DNA of 64,000 bases from Drosophila miranda (lineage: Eukaryota; Arthropoda; Insecta; Diptera; Drosophilidae), in contig NC_046674.1 in NCBI RefSeq assembly GCF_003369915.1, positions 3,968,001-4,032,000 of the forward strand, written 5' to 3'. The position numbers and the translations under genes are program-made. Position 1 is the stretch's first letter; every line of letters starts with the position of its first letter. Shown one piece after another: positions 33,901 to 46,400 of the stretch. The notes beneath the pieces are model-generated. The model did not search any database, was not told where the DNA came from, and saw only the letters and a list, made by a program, of their open reading frames with translations.

Positions 33901-36900
33901 GGAGGACCAGGAGCAGGACCAGGACCAGGGCCAGGACCAGGGGAAAGCCCGACGCGGATCCCTAAGCAGCAGTCGTTCCAGCTCCACAGAACGTCGTCCC
34001 TCGCCAGTGGCTACTAAGAGAGGGAAGAAGGCAGCGGGAGAGAGCTCCTCTCCAAGCAAAAAGGAGAAGGAAAAGGAGAAAAAGATCAAGGACAAGGAGA
34101 AGGACAAGGAGAAGGACAAGGAGAAGGATAAAGATAAAGATAAAGGACGAAGTGGGAAACACAAGAAGGCAAGCAAAGAAGAGTCGGCTGCTGCTGCTGC
34201 CGCCGCTGCAGATCAGGCGGAACTGGAGATGCTCCTCCCTTTTATGGACAAGTACGATGTGATCAAGTACCGTCGCAGTCGCGCGGCTCAAAGTGGCTCC
34301 TCCGCCTCCAATTCGATTGCTCCCTCCGAGGACTCCAAATCGGCCAGCACCAAGGGGAGTCGCGAGAGCAAGAAGTCCGCCTCCAAGCGAGACAAGTCAC
34401 CAGAGCCGCCAGTGGAGCACAAGCGTGGAAGAAAAAGCAAAGAACAGAAGCGTTCGAAGGACGCCGAAAAGCTGGAGAAAACCGAGAAAACAGAGAAACC
34501 CTCGTCGAAGCCTGCCAAGGTCGAGGCGGAGAAGCATCCGGAAAAGTCAAAGAAAGCGGAGATACCAAAAACCACAGTGGAGAAACCCCCCAAAGAGATG
34601 TCCCCAGCTCCTGCAAAAGCCTCCACAGCTGCTGTGAAGTCTTCAAGCTCCAAAGCGTCGTCTTCAAAGGCGCCGCCTCCAAAGGCTGCAGCTTCAAAAG
34701 CATCCCCTCCCAAAGCAACAGCCACGACGACCAAACCTGAGGCAACAAAGGAACCTCTTGTCTCCAGCACTGCTTCCGCTTCCGTTTCTGCTGTTGCTTC
34801 TGCTTCTGCCACTGGTGCTGCTCCAAGTTCCAAAGTGAAGGAAACGACAGCCAAAGCAGCGGCCAAGAAGCGTGCGGCCAAGGAAATGCCGCCACCGCCA
34901 AAGCCTGCAGAGAAATCAGGAGAGAAAGGAGCCAATAAGAAGGGTGCCAACAAGAAGGGGGCCCAGAAGGGTGCCGGACCGACGACAAACAGCACCACGA
35001 ACCTCGAAGCCCTCGATGTGGAGACAGAACAGACCCTCAAGGACATCAATCGATGGCTGGAGCACACGCCGCGCTTCACCGAGTTCAGTTCTGCCAGCAA
35101 TTCCCCCAACTCGCGATACAATCTCCTCGACGACTTTGACTCCGCTCTGGGTGGCAGCAAACTGGAGGCAGCGGACTTTCGGCGGCCGGTGGCCCTAGCT
35201 GCTCCGAAAGTGGAACTGGTGCCCACCAAATTGTCGGAGGCGTTGAACGAACTGGTGGCCGATGGTCCGCCCAAGGAGGGACCCAAATCCGAGTCCGAAA
35301 CGGCAGCCCCCACGGCCAGCAGCGTGAGCAGCAGCTGTGGGACACCCCCGCATTCGATGCACTCGAGCAACTCCATTGGCAGCACCTCAGCGACGGCTGC
35401 CTCCAGTTCCAATTGCTCGAACACCTCCATGCCCACGCCCATGCCGGTGGCAGTGACGCCCACACCGACGACGGCCACTCCACCACCAGTACTGCCCATT
35501 CCGAAGCCCAAGGAGCCTTCGACCACGCAACTGCTGTTGAACCCTCCACCGCCGCCACACGTGAAGCAGCAGCTGGCCAAGGAGGCCAAGAGGAAGAGCC
35601 TGAAGGAGAAGCAGGCGGCTTCGGCACAGGCGCAGCAGGTTAAGGCCAAGGCGAATGTGATGCGGACGATTGAGCGCCTGCAGCCGGGCAAGGCGAAGGG
35701 TAATCTCATCCAGAATGTGGCTGCAGGGAAGACAGAGGAGAGCGCAGACACTACACTCAACCAGGTGGCCACCAAAAACAAGGAACTGAAGAATGCCCTC
35801 ATCACAGAGACCACCGATGGGGCACCGAAGCTGAGTCTGGGCACTGTAATCAAAACTCAAGATTTTGCGCTGGGCAAGACGTTCGATGAGCTGGCGGGGG
35901 CGGGGACGGGGGCGGGAACGGGGACGGGGACTGTCAAGAAGCCAACGGATGAGGATGACAGCAGCCCCACCGAGGAGAGCAAATCGAATGAGTCGTCGGT
36001 GAGCCCAAAGACCACCAGCCAGGATCTGGCGCCCAAGCCCTTTGAGGCTCGCCTAGAGCTGAGCAAGCATGGGAAGGGATCCTCAGAGGCGGCAGAGGCG
36101 GCTGGGCAGAAGGAGAAGCCGAATCTGGATGCCTGGCTGAAGGCCTTCGGCGGTCCAAAGGTCAGCAAAAAGTCCGACGAAGAGGAGAAGCAGCAGACGC
36201 TAGGATTGGTTGGAGATCTGCCTGGGGAATCCAGCAAAGTGGCGCCACCAGAACACTCGCCCGCGGGGGATAACTTCTCGCTGCCCACGGTGATGCGTCA
36301 GCGGAAGCCCAGTACCGGGAGCACCAACTCCGAGAGGAGTTCCTTTAGCCAGGATCCCGACTCCCCGCGGATAGCCATCGATGAGCGCTACGGAGCGTAT
36401 GCTGCGGGATCCTACACCTCGCCGATCGGCGCCTCCCCGATCGGGGCCTCGCCGATTATGGTGTCGCCAAAGCCCAACGATGACATGGGAAAGCCCGCGT
36501 CGCCTTATCCCCTGAATGGAGCGATCAAGGTGGGCTTCTACCAGGACACCACCACCAAGAGCAGTCCCGACAAGAGCTGCAGTCCGCGGGAGATGAACTC
36601 CCCATATCCGCAGTACTCGCAGCACATCTACTCGTCCGCCTCGTCACCGAATGTGTCGACTCCGGATCTGAGCGGGACATCGCCGTATGGCGGGGGGAAT
36701 AGCTATAATCCCTCTGGATCGGAGGCCTCCAAGACCCCGGCGTACTCGTCCACCTCTCCGCTGCCGATCTATGACCAGTACAAGCAGCCGCGCTCCCAGG
36801 AATCGGACTACAATTCGTCGATGAGTCCGAGTACCCCCAATCCCCACTCGCCCTACCAGCAGCCCCAGAGTTCGCCCTACACGACGCCCCAGCAGACGCA

Positions 36901-39832
36901 CCCATCGCCGTATCACGGCCAATCGCCGTACCACCAGCAGCAGCACTCACCATATCATCCGCAGGCGGGACAACAGCAGCAGGGGGGCTCCCAGTCCTCG
37001 CACAGTCCGGCGGCGCACCAGCAGGCGCACAGTCCGATGCAAGGCAGCGTGGGATCGCCCGCCTCCTCGGCAGCCACTCAACCTCCAACGCCGTTGGCAC
37101 AATCCCCAGCAGAGCAGCAGCATTCGCCGTATCAGCAGCCCGTGCTATCGCCCTACCAGCAGCAGCAACAGCAACAGGTGGTGCAACCTCCTGTGATTGG
37201 TGCTGCACCTGCGGTACAGCCAACGACAAGTGCAGTGGCCCCAACAGGTGAGTGTTTGAAAGGAGTTCTTTACGGGAAAGTGGATTAATATTTTACTTTT
37301 CTTCTTTCAGCTCTGGGAAACAATGCGTATGGATCCACCCTCGATGGCTACCAGCAGCAGCAGCAACGATCGCTGTATAATCCAGCAACATTGATCAACC
37401 CCCTGCCCACTGCAGCGGCAGCTGTGTCCGCGGCGGCTTCCATAACGAAACCGAATAATGAATGGAGTTTGAATCGGAGTCTGTTGCCTCCGAGTATTAC
37501 AAACAACGTGAATCAGCAGGCAACGCAACAGCAACCACAATTGCAGGGAGCGGCACAGCATCAGCAGCAACAATTGCAGACGACTGCGCAGCAACAAGTC
37601 CTGGGGCACCAACATCAAATGAAACCCAAGTATCCAACCTACGCGCAATATCAATCCACCAATGCGGCAGCCAGTGCTGCAGCAGCAGCCGATGCAGTAG
37701 ACACGCAACAGCAGCAGCAGCAGCAGCAACAACAGCAGAAGATTGTGCCCCCAACTTATGGCAGTGACATGGCAACATTTATGCAACAAATTCAGCAGCC
37801 GCCAAAGACGGAGACGCTCATCAATCCGCTAAAGAGACCCGGGGAGGAGATGGGAATGGATTTCAGTGGAAATGCAACAAATAAAATGCCGAAAATAGAT
37901 GACGCTGCGTCACAGCAGCAACAACCATCGCCGGCACAGATGCAACAGCAACAACAGACGCCGCCACAGATGCAGCAGCAGACTCCAGCACAAATGCAAC
38001 AGCCGTCGCCAGCACAGATGCAGCAGCAACAGCAGACTCCGCCACAGATGCAGCAGCAGCAAACGCCGCCACAGATGCAACAGCAGGTCCAGAACCACAC
38101 GCAATCTCTCCTGGCCAAGCAGCAGCAAATGTTCAATAGTTTCCTGGGCACCATGACATTTGGCAAACCATTGGGCAACATTGCGCCGGACAAGGCCTTT
38201 GAGATGTACAATCGAGCGGCAGCTATGGGATTCCCCAAGGATTTTGGCAAGGACAACAGTTGTCAGCTGCAGCAACAGCAGCAGCAGCAACAAGCAACGC
38301 AACAGGCGAGCGGGAACAAGCCGCAGTCGAATCAGCAACAAACGCAGCAGCCACATTTGACGCAGCTGCAAACGCCGCATAGTCAAAGCTACCAGCAACA
38401 ACAGCAGCAGGCTCAAAAGCTGCCACTGCAACAGCAGCAGCAGCAGCACAACTACCAGCAGCAGCAGCAGCAATCCCAATTGAATCACAATTACCCGTCA
38501 CAGCACCAGCAGCAGGCGACTGCGGATAAACCACCAGTTACGCAGGCCGCTGGGGCAGCCGTCAGCGATGCGAGCAATATGATGCACCTCCCCTCGACCG
38601 CGCACCAGCATCATCTTAGCCAGACGCACCATTTGGCGGCGTACAACAAGCCCACGCCGCCGCCACCGCAGACCTACAACAATCCCCTGATGCACAGCCT
38701 CCCAGAGTCGATGCTGGGCTATCCTGGAAACTACTTTGACAAGGCAAGGCCGCCGGCGGCTCATATGTTCAGTGCCTCGAGTGCGGCGGCCACAGCGTAC
38801 GGTAATCCCGCACAGCAGTTGCCAGGCAACTATGTGCCCGGCAGCAACAATCCCGCGCAGCAGCAGCAACAGCAACATCAGGCTCCTGTCGCAGCGGCAC
38901 CCGCGGAGGTCAAGGCACCGGCAAAGCGTGGCAGGAAGAAGAAGGCAGCCACCATTGCTGCGGAGGCAGCGGCTGCGGCAGCCAAACAGCAGCAGCAGCA
39001 ACAGGTGCAACAGCAACAAGTGCAGCAGCAGCAACAGGCGGCTGCCGCGCAGCAGCAAGCGCAACAACAGGCGGCGCAGCAACACCAGCAGACAATGGCG
39101 CAATACAACATGCCACAGGCGACAGCAGCAGTCGCCTCGTCGGCAACCAACAGCCAGCTGCAAGCGCACGCGCAGGTTCTGCACCAGGGATTCCAGCTCT
39201 ATGCAGGACTCAAATCAGGAGGCGTTTCCTCGCCGGCAGCCAGCGCAGCGGCCACTCCCACAGCCGGGGGCGCGAATGGAAGCAATCAAACGGCGGCAGA
39301 TGCTGCAGCTATTTCCCTCAAGACTTCCACAGGCGGCATGGTGCCGGGCAGTGCCTTTAACTTTGCGCCCACACCGGGAGCCCTCGGCCTCTACGGCGAC
39401 CAGTCGGCAGCTGCGGCTGCCAGCAGCTACTTGGATCAATTCCGAGATGCCCCCAATCCCTACTACATGCCACCGGCACCAGCGCACAGCGGAGCGGGAG
39501 CGAATGCGGCAGGGAATGGTGCGGATAAGACGCAGAATCCACTGAACACGGCTGCCGGCTCGTATCCCTTCCTGGCGGCCGCACATCCATCCACACGAGC
39601 GGCAGCCGCAGCATATCCCTTCGCGGATCCAAATTCTCAGCTGTATCAACAGTATCTGCGGCGAGATGACTTCCACACGCGGATGATCTTCAACCAGAGT
39701 CTGCTCGGGGGACCAGCGGCGGCGGCAGCGGCTGCTGGCTATGGCCAACCGCCTCCACCGCCGTCCGCCTATCGATCCGCGACGCTGGGCATGCCCAAGC
39801 CGTATGACATAAACAGGCAGTCATGGTTTTAG
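28113..39832 (+). CDS. dikar: Dikar, CECR2-type bromodomain protein
   Basis: Exons 28113-28140, 28214-28302, 28366-29009, 29075-29275, 29821-31098, 32257-32394, 32454-32578, 32643-37247 and 37311-39832 encode 3209 residues with all phases matching. CECR2 proteins partner ISWI ATPases in chromatin remodelling. The N-terminus (QSWWEIPCISHFCSLF, then SGYWYFYGTRLYRED) is the CECR2 DDT/WHIM-like region, residues 10-250. The bromodomain spans about residues 750-850, with the WPFMDPV shelf, RRPMDLLKMEDKL and the acetyl-lysine Asn in LYNGHNN. The acidic stretch after it is followed by long Lys/Glu, Ser/Ala and Pro-rich disorder. The last 840 residues are Gln- and Ala-rich, with an AT-hook-like KRGRKKK and the end PYDINRQSWF. 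The 3' UTR runs to AATAAA at 41557 or 41567. Confidence 0.93.
31739..32256 (+). other. Asn/His-rich open frame before the bromodomain exon
   Basis: This ATG-started frame of about 172 codons, rich in Asn, His, Thr and a Gly-Val repeat, lies in dikar intron 5. It runs without a stop straight into the bromodomain exon at 32257 in the correct frame. The leader before it is rich in CAACAA. It could be an alternative first exon, a retained intron, or a chance frame in simple-sequence DNA. The main model splices past it (GA|C, giving GDEDFTETE). Confidence 0.35.
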
Positions 39833-41427
39833 CAGTACGCCAGTGCCGCCAACGTGGATCTCCAAGGGGACGACATAACGGGGGCGGCAACTGGATCAGC
39901 AACAGCGGCAGCAACGGCCACAGGAGCTGCCACGTCAGCGGCGGCAGGAGCCACACAGCTATGAGATTGCGATGAGATTTGACAGCATAGTAGAACGGTT
40001 TCAAACAGGCAGAGATTTCATTGTGTGGTGCGAAAGAAGTCTGGGGCGTGATTGTTTCTAAATGATATTGTTTGATATTTAAGACTCGAATTCCACTGCC
40101 CAAACTGATCCCCACTCCCTTGACCCCATCCTTTGTGCAAGTTTTCCTTTAGTTTTGACTGCAGTTGCGCCCTGGACCGAATCGAACCGAATCCTTGGCG
40201 AACCACGCCCCCCAATTAGCCAGTTAGTTGGTCTTTTAGTTAGTATTTAGTACTCGTCCTAAGCCTTTTCTTTATGACAATTAACTCGTACTAGGCTTAG
40301 CACTAATTAGGCCTCTAATTTTATTTAATTTAACTTAATTTTTGTTTACTGCTTAACAAACAAACAAGCAAAATGATGAGAACGATGGAAGAACCAAGCG
40401 GAGGAGGAGGATAGAAATTCAAAGAATACCCCGACTATAATTAGTTTTTAGTTTATTTCCACAGAATTTACGATTAAACGTGTAAATTATGAATATTATT
40501 ATTGATTACGTACTGTACTACTATTACAATGACTATTATCGAAGCAGGAAAAGGATGATCGTGCAGCGGGCAATTTGTTGAAATATTTATTAATCGTAAA
40601 ACTAAGCAAAAACTAAAAGAGAACCGCAAAAGCAGCAGCCGCAGCAGCCGCAGCAGCAGGCACACAACAGAACTATCTACCGTAAAGGACACATAACTTT
40701 TTTTTGGTTTGTAGAAAGCCAAGCAAAAAATGTATAAACTTTTGTTAAATATGATAAGTAAGCCGTACACCCTAAAGCCCCCACAAATAAACCAATTCAA
40801 AACAGAGCTCCGCTCCTCCCATCTCAAATCTTGTGCAACATTCCGCCACAAAAAAGGAAAACCCTCAGCACTTATCCACCCAACCACCCAAAACAAGAGC
40901 AACATCCAATACTCTCGACCATTTTTGCTGTACATAAAAACAGGTAAAAACTCTTCTCGTTTTTACCACATCTCAAAATTGTAGCTTTAAACGGTGTAAA
41001 AACAAAAATTGATTGATTCGAAATTAGATGAAAATTTAATGGAAAATTAATGAAATATTGAAAAGTGTCTTAGTCGCTATTAAAAATTATTACGAAAACC
41101 GAGAGGAAATTCACAAGAAAAGTGAGAGAACATGAAACCGAGAGAGCCCTTAATTATATAAATATAAAATATATATAGAACCCCCCTCCCCGTAATCGAT
41201 TAAGTTGTTAAAGCTTTCGTTTATCAAAGTTAAATTTTAAATTTTCATTATGGATAAAAACAAATAGTTTATAAAAGAACAACAAATCGAAGATTATAGG
41301 AGAAGTGAAGAAGAAGAAGGAGAAGCAAAAGCGGTACCTAGAGCATAAAAGAGCAGAAACAAACATATTTAAAGAACCACATGCTAAACAAATATTATAT
41401 TAATAATGAATAAATATATACATACAT

Positions 41428-41459
<32 letters not shown>

Positions 41460-41575
41460 TATATGCCGTACGTGATGCATTGTGTGGCACATTAAATGCG
41501 AGTACATAAATTTGTATGTATAAACAAAAAATACACACAGCAAACACACAACAAAAAATAAATTACAATAAAGAA
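39833..41575 (+). other. dikar: dikar 3' UTR
   Basis: The UTR is about 1.7 kb long and AT-rich. It includes an AT dinucleotide run at 41428-41452 and ends near two AATAAA signals at 41557-41562 and 41567-41572. The open frame at 40730-40984 inside it has no family features. Confidence 0.6.
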
Positions 41576-44500
41576 TTCTATTGCATATTGTACGATGAAA
41601 AGGCGAAGAAACTTTTTAGAGACAAGTGAAGGCAATAATTTCGCTGATTTACGGAATAGTAATTGTTATGCAATCTGTAGCTCAATGCACGGCATTTGCA
41701 TACAATTGTCGGGGAGTTCGGAGTCCGGCGATTGCCCTTCACCAGCTCTCCCTCTGGTGTTTTTTTTTTAATTCCCAGACACAGATTGCAGACAGACAAC
41801 TGCTGCCAGCTGTGCTGCAAGTGTATCCCCAAGTATTTATTATACGATATACATCTATCATCTGGTCAGGTCTTCTAGAACGAAGCACGATCTTGAAAAC
41901 GAAACATGTGGCTAATGCTTGGTGCCATTTGCTAGAGGTCAGTCTCCGAGTGCTTTCGAATCGCTGAAAGTAATTGATCAGCCTTAATTATCATCTGCTA
42001 CTGAAGTACTTGCCTTGGCTTTCGCTTGATATTCACTTGGAGATATTTAAAGAATCTCTGGCATGGAGTGGACTTGGTGAAGGCAAAAATACCTTGCTGA
42101 CAGAAAGATACCTTGATGACGTGTCCCAGAGCATGTTCCAGGGTTAAGGAAAAACACCCCAATTAATTGTATTGAACATGGTGCTAATTAAATATAAAAA
42201 TTATAAAACCAAAAAACGCTGTGCGTGACTAACACTCGCCTGAGGACTGGTTCTGTTCAGAACCTCTTCTTCGGTTAAGATTGGTTTTTCCAGCAATCAA
42301 TGGAGCCACTATTACATTGGGTTTTCAACACCTATGCGATCGTGTTAGTAGCAATCTATATTAAAGATAGTCTTTGAGTCATGGCTCCAAGTGATTAATG
42401 ACCTGACATATGGCTGGCTGGTGGTACGCGAGTGAACGAAATTTCCATCCGGTTCTGACTGCCAGCGATTGAGGGTTTTTATTTATAACAATTATTGTGC
42501 ATGTTAATTGGTTTATTCACCAGCAGCAAGATCAAATCGAAGGAAGGAGCTTTAAAAAATAAAATGTATGGAAATTAAAGCAAACACAGCGCCCCCAAAA
42601 AAACCGGCACAAACATTTAAATTTAAATTTTAAATACGCATAATAAATTCTTTAAAAAAATTTCAATTTAAAATCCGCTAATTAAATGCCGGCAGTTGCG
42701 TAACGATTGTTATATTTTGAGAAATTCTTTCAATGTTATTGACATGCAATCGAATTTGATTGGGAATTTCGGTGTTACTTGTATTCTAATTGCTTAAATA
42801 TAGGCGTGGCATTTAGCCTATCATTTTCTATACCCGTACTCTACGGAGCAACTAGTCACGCAGCGATTTTCACCTGCTGTTCAGTGGCATGTGGCAGTGG
42901 CAGTGGCAGTGGCAGCATTCTAAAATAGCCTCCGGCTGTAGATTTATGTGTGGCAGTATTGCATAATTTACGAGCTCATTGCAAAAAAAGGCTAAATACA
43001 AATAAACCAACAACAAATAATAGTAATACATAATAATCATAACCAAAAAAAAAAAAAACGAACAAAATTAAAACAATATTGTGCGTCGTCGTTACGTTGC
43101 TGACCAAAAAGGTCATACAATTTATGCAGTTTAACTCGTAATTGTTGCTATGGCGTTGAGCCACTTGTATATTCCATGCCACTACGAGTACTCGTGTATA
43201 TACTATATACGTAGTAGAAGTTCTCCGAGCTCTACAGTTTTTGCCACAAATATTGGTGCACACCACTACCAACGCCACCACCACTCCAATGGGTGGGAAT
43301 ATTACTTTTAATTGGGTATATCAGCTGGCTGCAGGTGCTTGCTTGAATGGAAATTTCAATGATTATAATGCGATGGTTGGCTATAAAAATCTTGTATCGA
43401 TAAATCCGCTTCACCGAATGATTCTTTAGCTGGCAAAATCAATAACTACAAATCTAACTAGAAATAATTTCAGGAAACATAGCTGCCATTTCAGCAGGAT
43501 ATTTAATGGTAATTCCACACTTTTAAAAGGCACTTTAAAAGGCACAATTATCAAATTCGAAACCTCACATCACCAATGGATATGCTGGAAAAATATTAAA
43601 GAATTGTTTAAAGGCTATTTTAGAAAATGAATTTTGGACTTTTCTAAGGTTCATTGATTTTTTGTAAGCAGAAATCATCATCAAAATAATATATATATTT
43701 GTAGGCATGGAGGCATGCATGGGATATTTTGGTCAATATTTCTTTGAGGAACAATTTCTCCTGGAAACTTTAAAACCCGAGCAGCTAAAAAAATTTGAAG
43801 TAATTATTTGTGTTCGTTTCATATTTATATAAATTTAATAGACTTTAATTCCCCTGGGAATAAAAACAAACTCCCCCGTAATAAGGCGACTATAAGGCAA
43901 TCAATATTTCGCCTCTTCAGGAGTGCATTGTGCAATCGCCATGCCGTATGGGGTTCTTATGGGTGGCAATGTGTGTAATTATTGTATTACATTGGTGTAA
44001 TGGGCACGCTAAAATTGACTTTTATTGATTTCGTGTGTAGTTAGCGGCGGTTGTAAATCAAGGAGAATGTGCAAATAACATGCAATCATACATACATCAG
44101 ATTAGTCAGCCAGTCAGGCAGTCAGCATTTGTTTATCCCAGACAGAGAGCATACATACACAGCCTTTTACTTTCTAAATTTAAATTACAAGCCTTGCACT
44201 GGCTGACTGCCTTTGCCTCTGCCTCTGCCACTGGCACTGGCGCTGAGGCTGGCGCTGCCACTGCCTCGTGAATCCGCCTCGCGGTGCAGCTGAGACAATT
44301 TACAAGAACTTCTTTAGTCAGTAACTTGACTTAGACTTCCGTTTGTGAATCAGAAAAGAAAGAAGTTATCCGGCCAATTAATGCAAACAAATCAAATTAA
44401 ATCGAGCTTAAAAATAGCGCTCCCTTGGACCTGCCGCTGCGTTCAATGAACCTTTGTGTGTGTGTTTTTTTCTCTTTCTTTTTTAATGAATTTTGCGGCC

Positions 44501-45689
44501 TTAGTTGTCAATATACACACAATATTATATGTTGGGTTTTGTGGTTGGGTTGCCATTAAGACAATGGCTTTTATGGCGGGTGCGGTTTGAACTTGGCCTT
44601 TGATTGAGCGATTATACAATATAGTAGATCTGATCCGATCTGTAGTGTATTGTAGATCTGTGCATGGCGCCCTGTCATCTGCAAGCTCTATTAGATAATC
44701 CCCTCTTAAGAGCAAGATCTTTGATTAATGGATCATTAGAAGAGGATTATGTATCAGCTCAGTTTTTTGTTGTGCTGTAAATTTACATTGTCGTAAACGT
44801 CGCATATTATTTTCATATTTAAGAGCAAAGCGCCTCTCGTTTCCGACAGATTCAAAAGACTTAAGCAACGAACTCCACTTCCTGCACAAACGCCTCAAAA
44901 GTTCAATGGAATTTTTTGTCGCGCACGCGCGTTGCAAAAGTAAAGTGAAAAATTTAAATTTAGAATGCAATGGCATTTGATGAAATATTGCATTACATAA
45001 ATGAGAGCTCAACCCCCCACACGAAAACACACACACAAGATCTCGATTCTCATGACACTCGCCTCTAATTAGCCGCCGCCACTTTTCACCCTCGTTAAGC
45101 ATTGAAAGTATCTTAACTCAAACGCTAAACATCATTCAGCCTGTGAGCCAGCCCGCCAGCCAGCCAGCTGGCCTAATGAAATTGTTACTAGTTTTTATGG
45201 CCAGCTGCTGCTGATCGACTGAATCGCAATTTATGTTAATGCTAAACACTAGAACTAACACGCAGCCAGAGATTAGAACCCACAGCCTCTGGGCCTCTGA
45301 CAAAAACACACACAAACCATAAACAGACCTTAGAAAGTACTCGACCTTCGTTCGGGGTCTAAGCCTAGCAATTGCCTTAGAATTAACACACAGTTTTGGG
45401 GACAATTCCCATAAGCACATCCATGAACGGTAGCTTATCAATGGTCTTCAAAAAACTGGACGTTAAGTGGAGCATATTAGCGCTTTATGCTAAATAGTCT
45501 GTGGAAACTGGTTTGCGCGAGAGAAACCCAAAGAAAAAATTTGTCAATTCATTCGCTTGACGCCCAAAAAAACTATTGTGAAAATATATAGAACGTTTCC
45601 TAGGAAATAGACCTGCACAGAATTATGTAAATCATACAGAGACGCCGAGCCATTGGTGATGTGTATCATTTCTTATGGTTAAACCACCG

Positions 45690-46400
45690 CAGCATTTCCT
45701 ATTTGCTGATTGACAATTCAAAAAGAGCACATCTAGAATGCTGATGAAGGAAAAATCCCCATGGAGTTTAGAAAACTGTACATGTTTCTCTGCAGAAAGT
45801 AGTCCTAAGGATTAACAGAGAGATTGGGGGAATGAATAAAAAGCAATGGGAATGTTCAATAATCTCAAGTGTCAGTTAGAACACATTTGGAATGTTGATC
45901 AAAGAAGAATCACCGAGTAACTTGGAAAAATACCCCCCAAGGTTTTTCTGCAGAAAATAGTTTCATCGATCCAGAAATATTTTGGGAGGCATATTTGAAG
46001 AATATTAAGCTACAGAAACGTTTCGTAAATTCATCTTTAGATATTACCGTCTTTATTGCATTTAAAAAACAATTTCCTGTACCTGTATTCCCTTGAATAA
46101 CATACCTTGGGCGCACTTAACTAACTTATCTTGGGATACATCCATCCCAAAATTCTTTTACAAATGATTCCCCTTGCATTCCCATTGTATTGTACTTTTA
46201 AGATACTTCTCCATAACTCGTGAATAAAGAAATTCCCCAAAGGCAAGCCCAAGCGCCAGAGCAATCTGTGACATCTACACATCTCATTTCAACCGCAGCA
46301 TTTCCGATTCTGAAAATAACACAAAAAACAACACACCAAGAATGCTGATCAAACGAAAAATCCCCATGTAAGTGGGAAAAATAATCGCCTTTTTGTTACC
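45690..46400. repeat. diverged direct repeats
   Basis: Near 45735, 45890 and 46337 a block recurs that reads like 'gaatgctgat', then A-rich sequence, then 'aatccccatg' (partly lost in the middle copy). Another block, 'ccgcagcatttcc', recurs near 45687 and 46292. A 'ttctctgcagaaa' or 'tttctgcagaaaa' block recurs near 45787 and 45945. These point to an old duplicated unit. Confidence 0.5.

Noticed and set aside
34288..35853. 521-codon minus-strand open frame opposite dikar
   Set aside because: It mirrors the biased Ser/Ala/Pro/Lys codons of dikar exon 8. It has no family features, and the plus strand is clearly the coding one.
44080..44271. Possible hairpin of GTCAGCCAGTCAGGCAGTC with a downstream GGCTGACTGCC
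   Set aside because: The complementarity is short and interrupted by about 70 bases. No element borders or RNA-gene features are seen.
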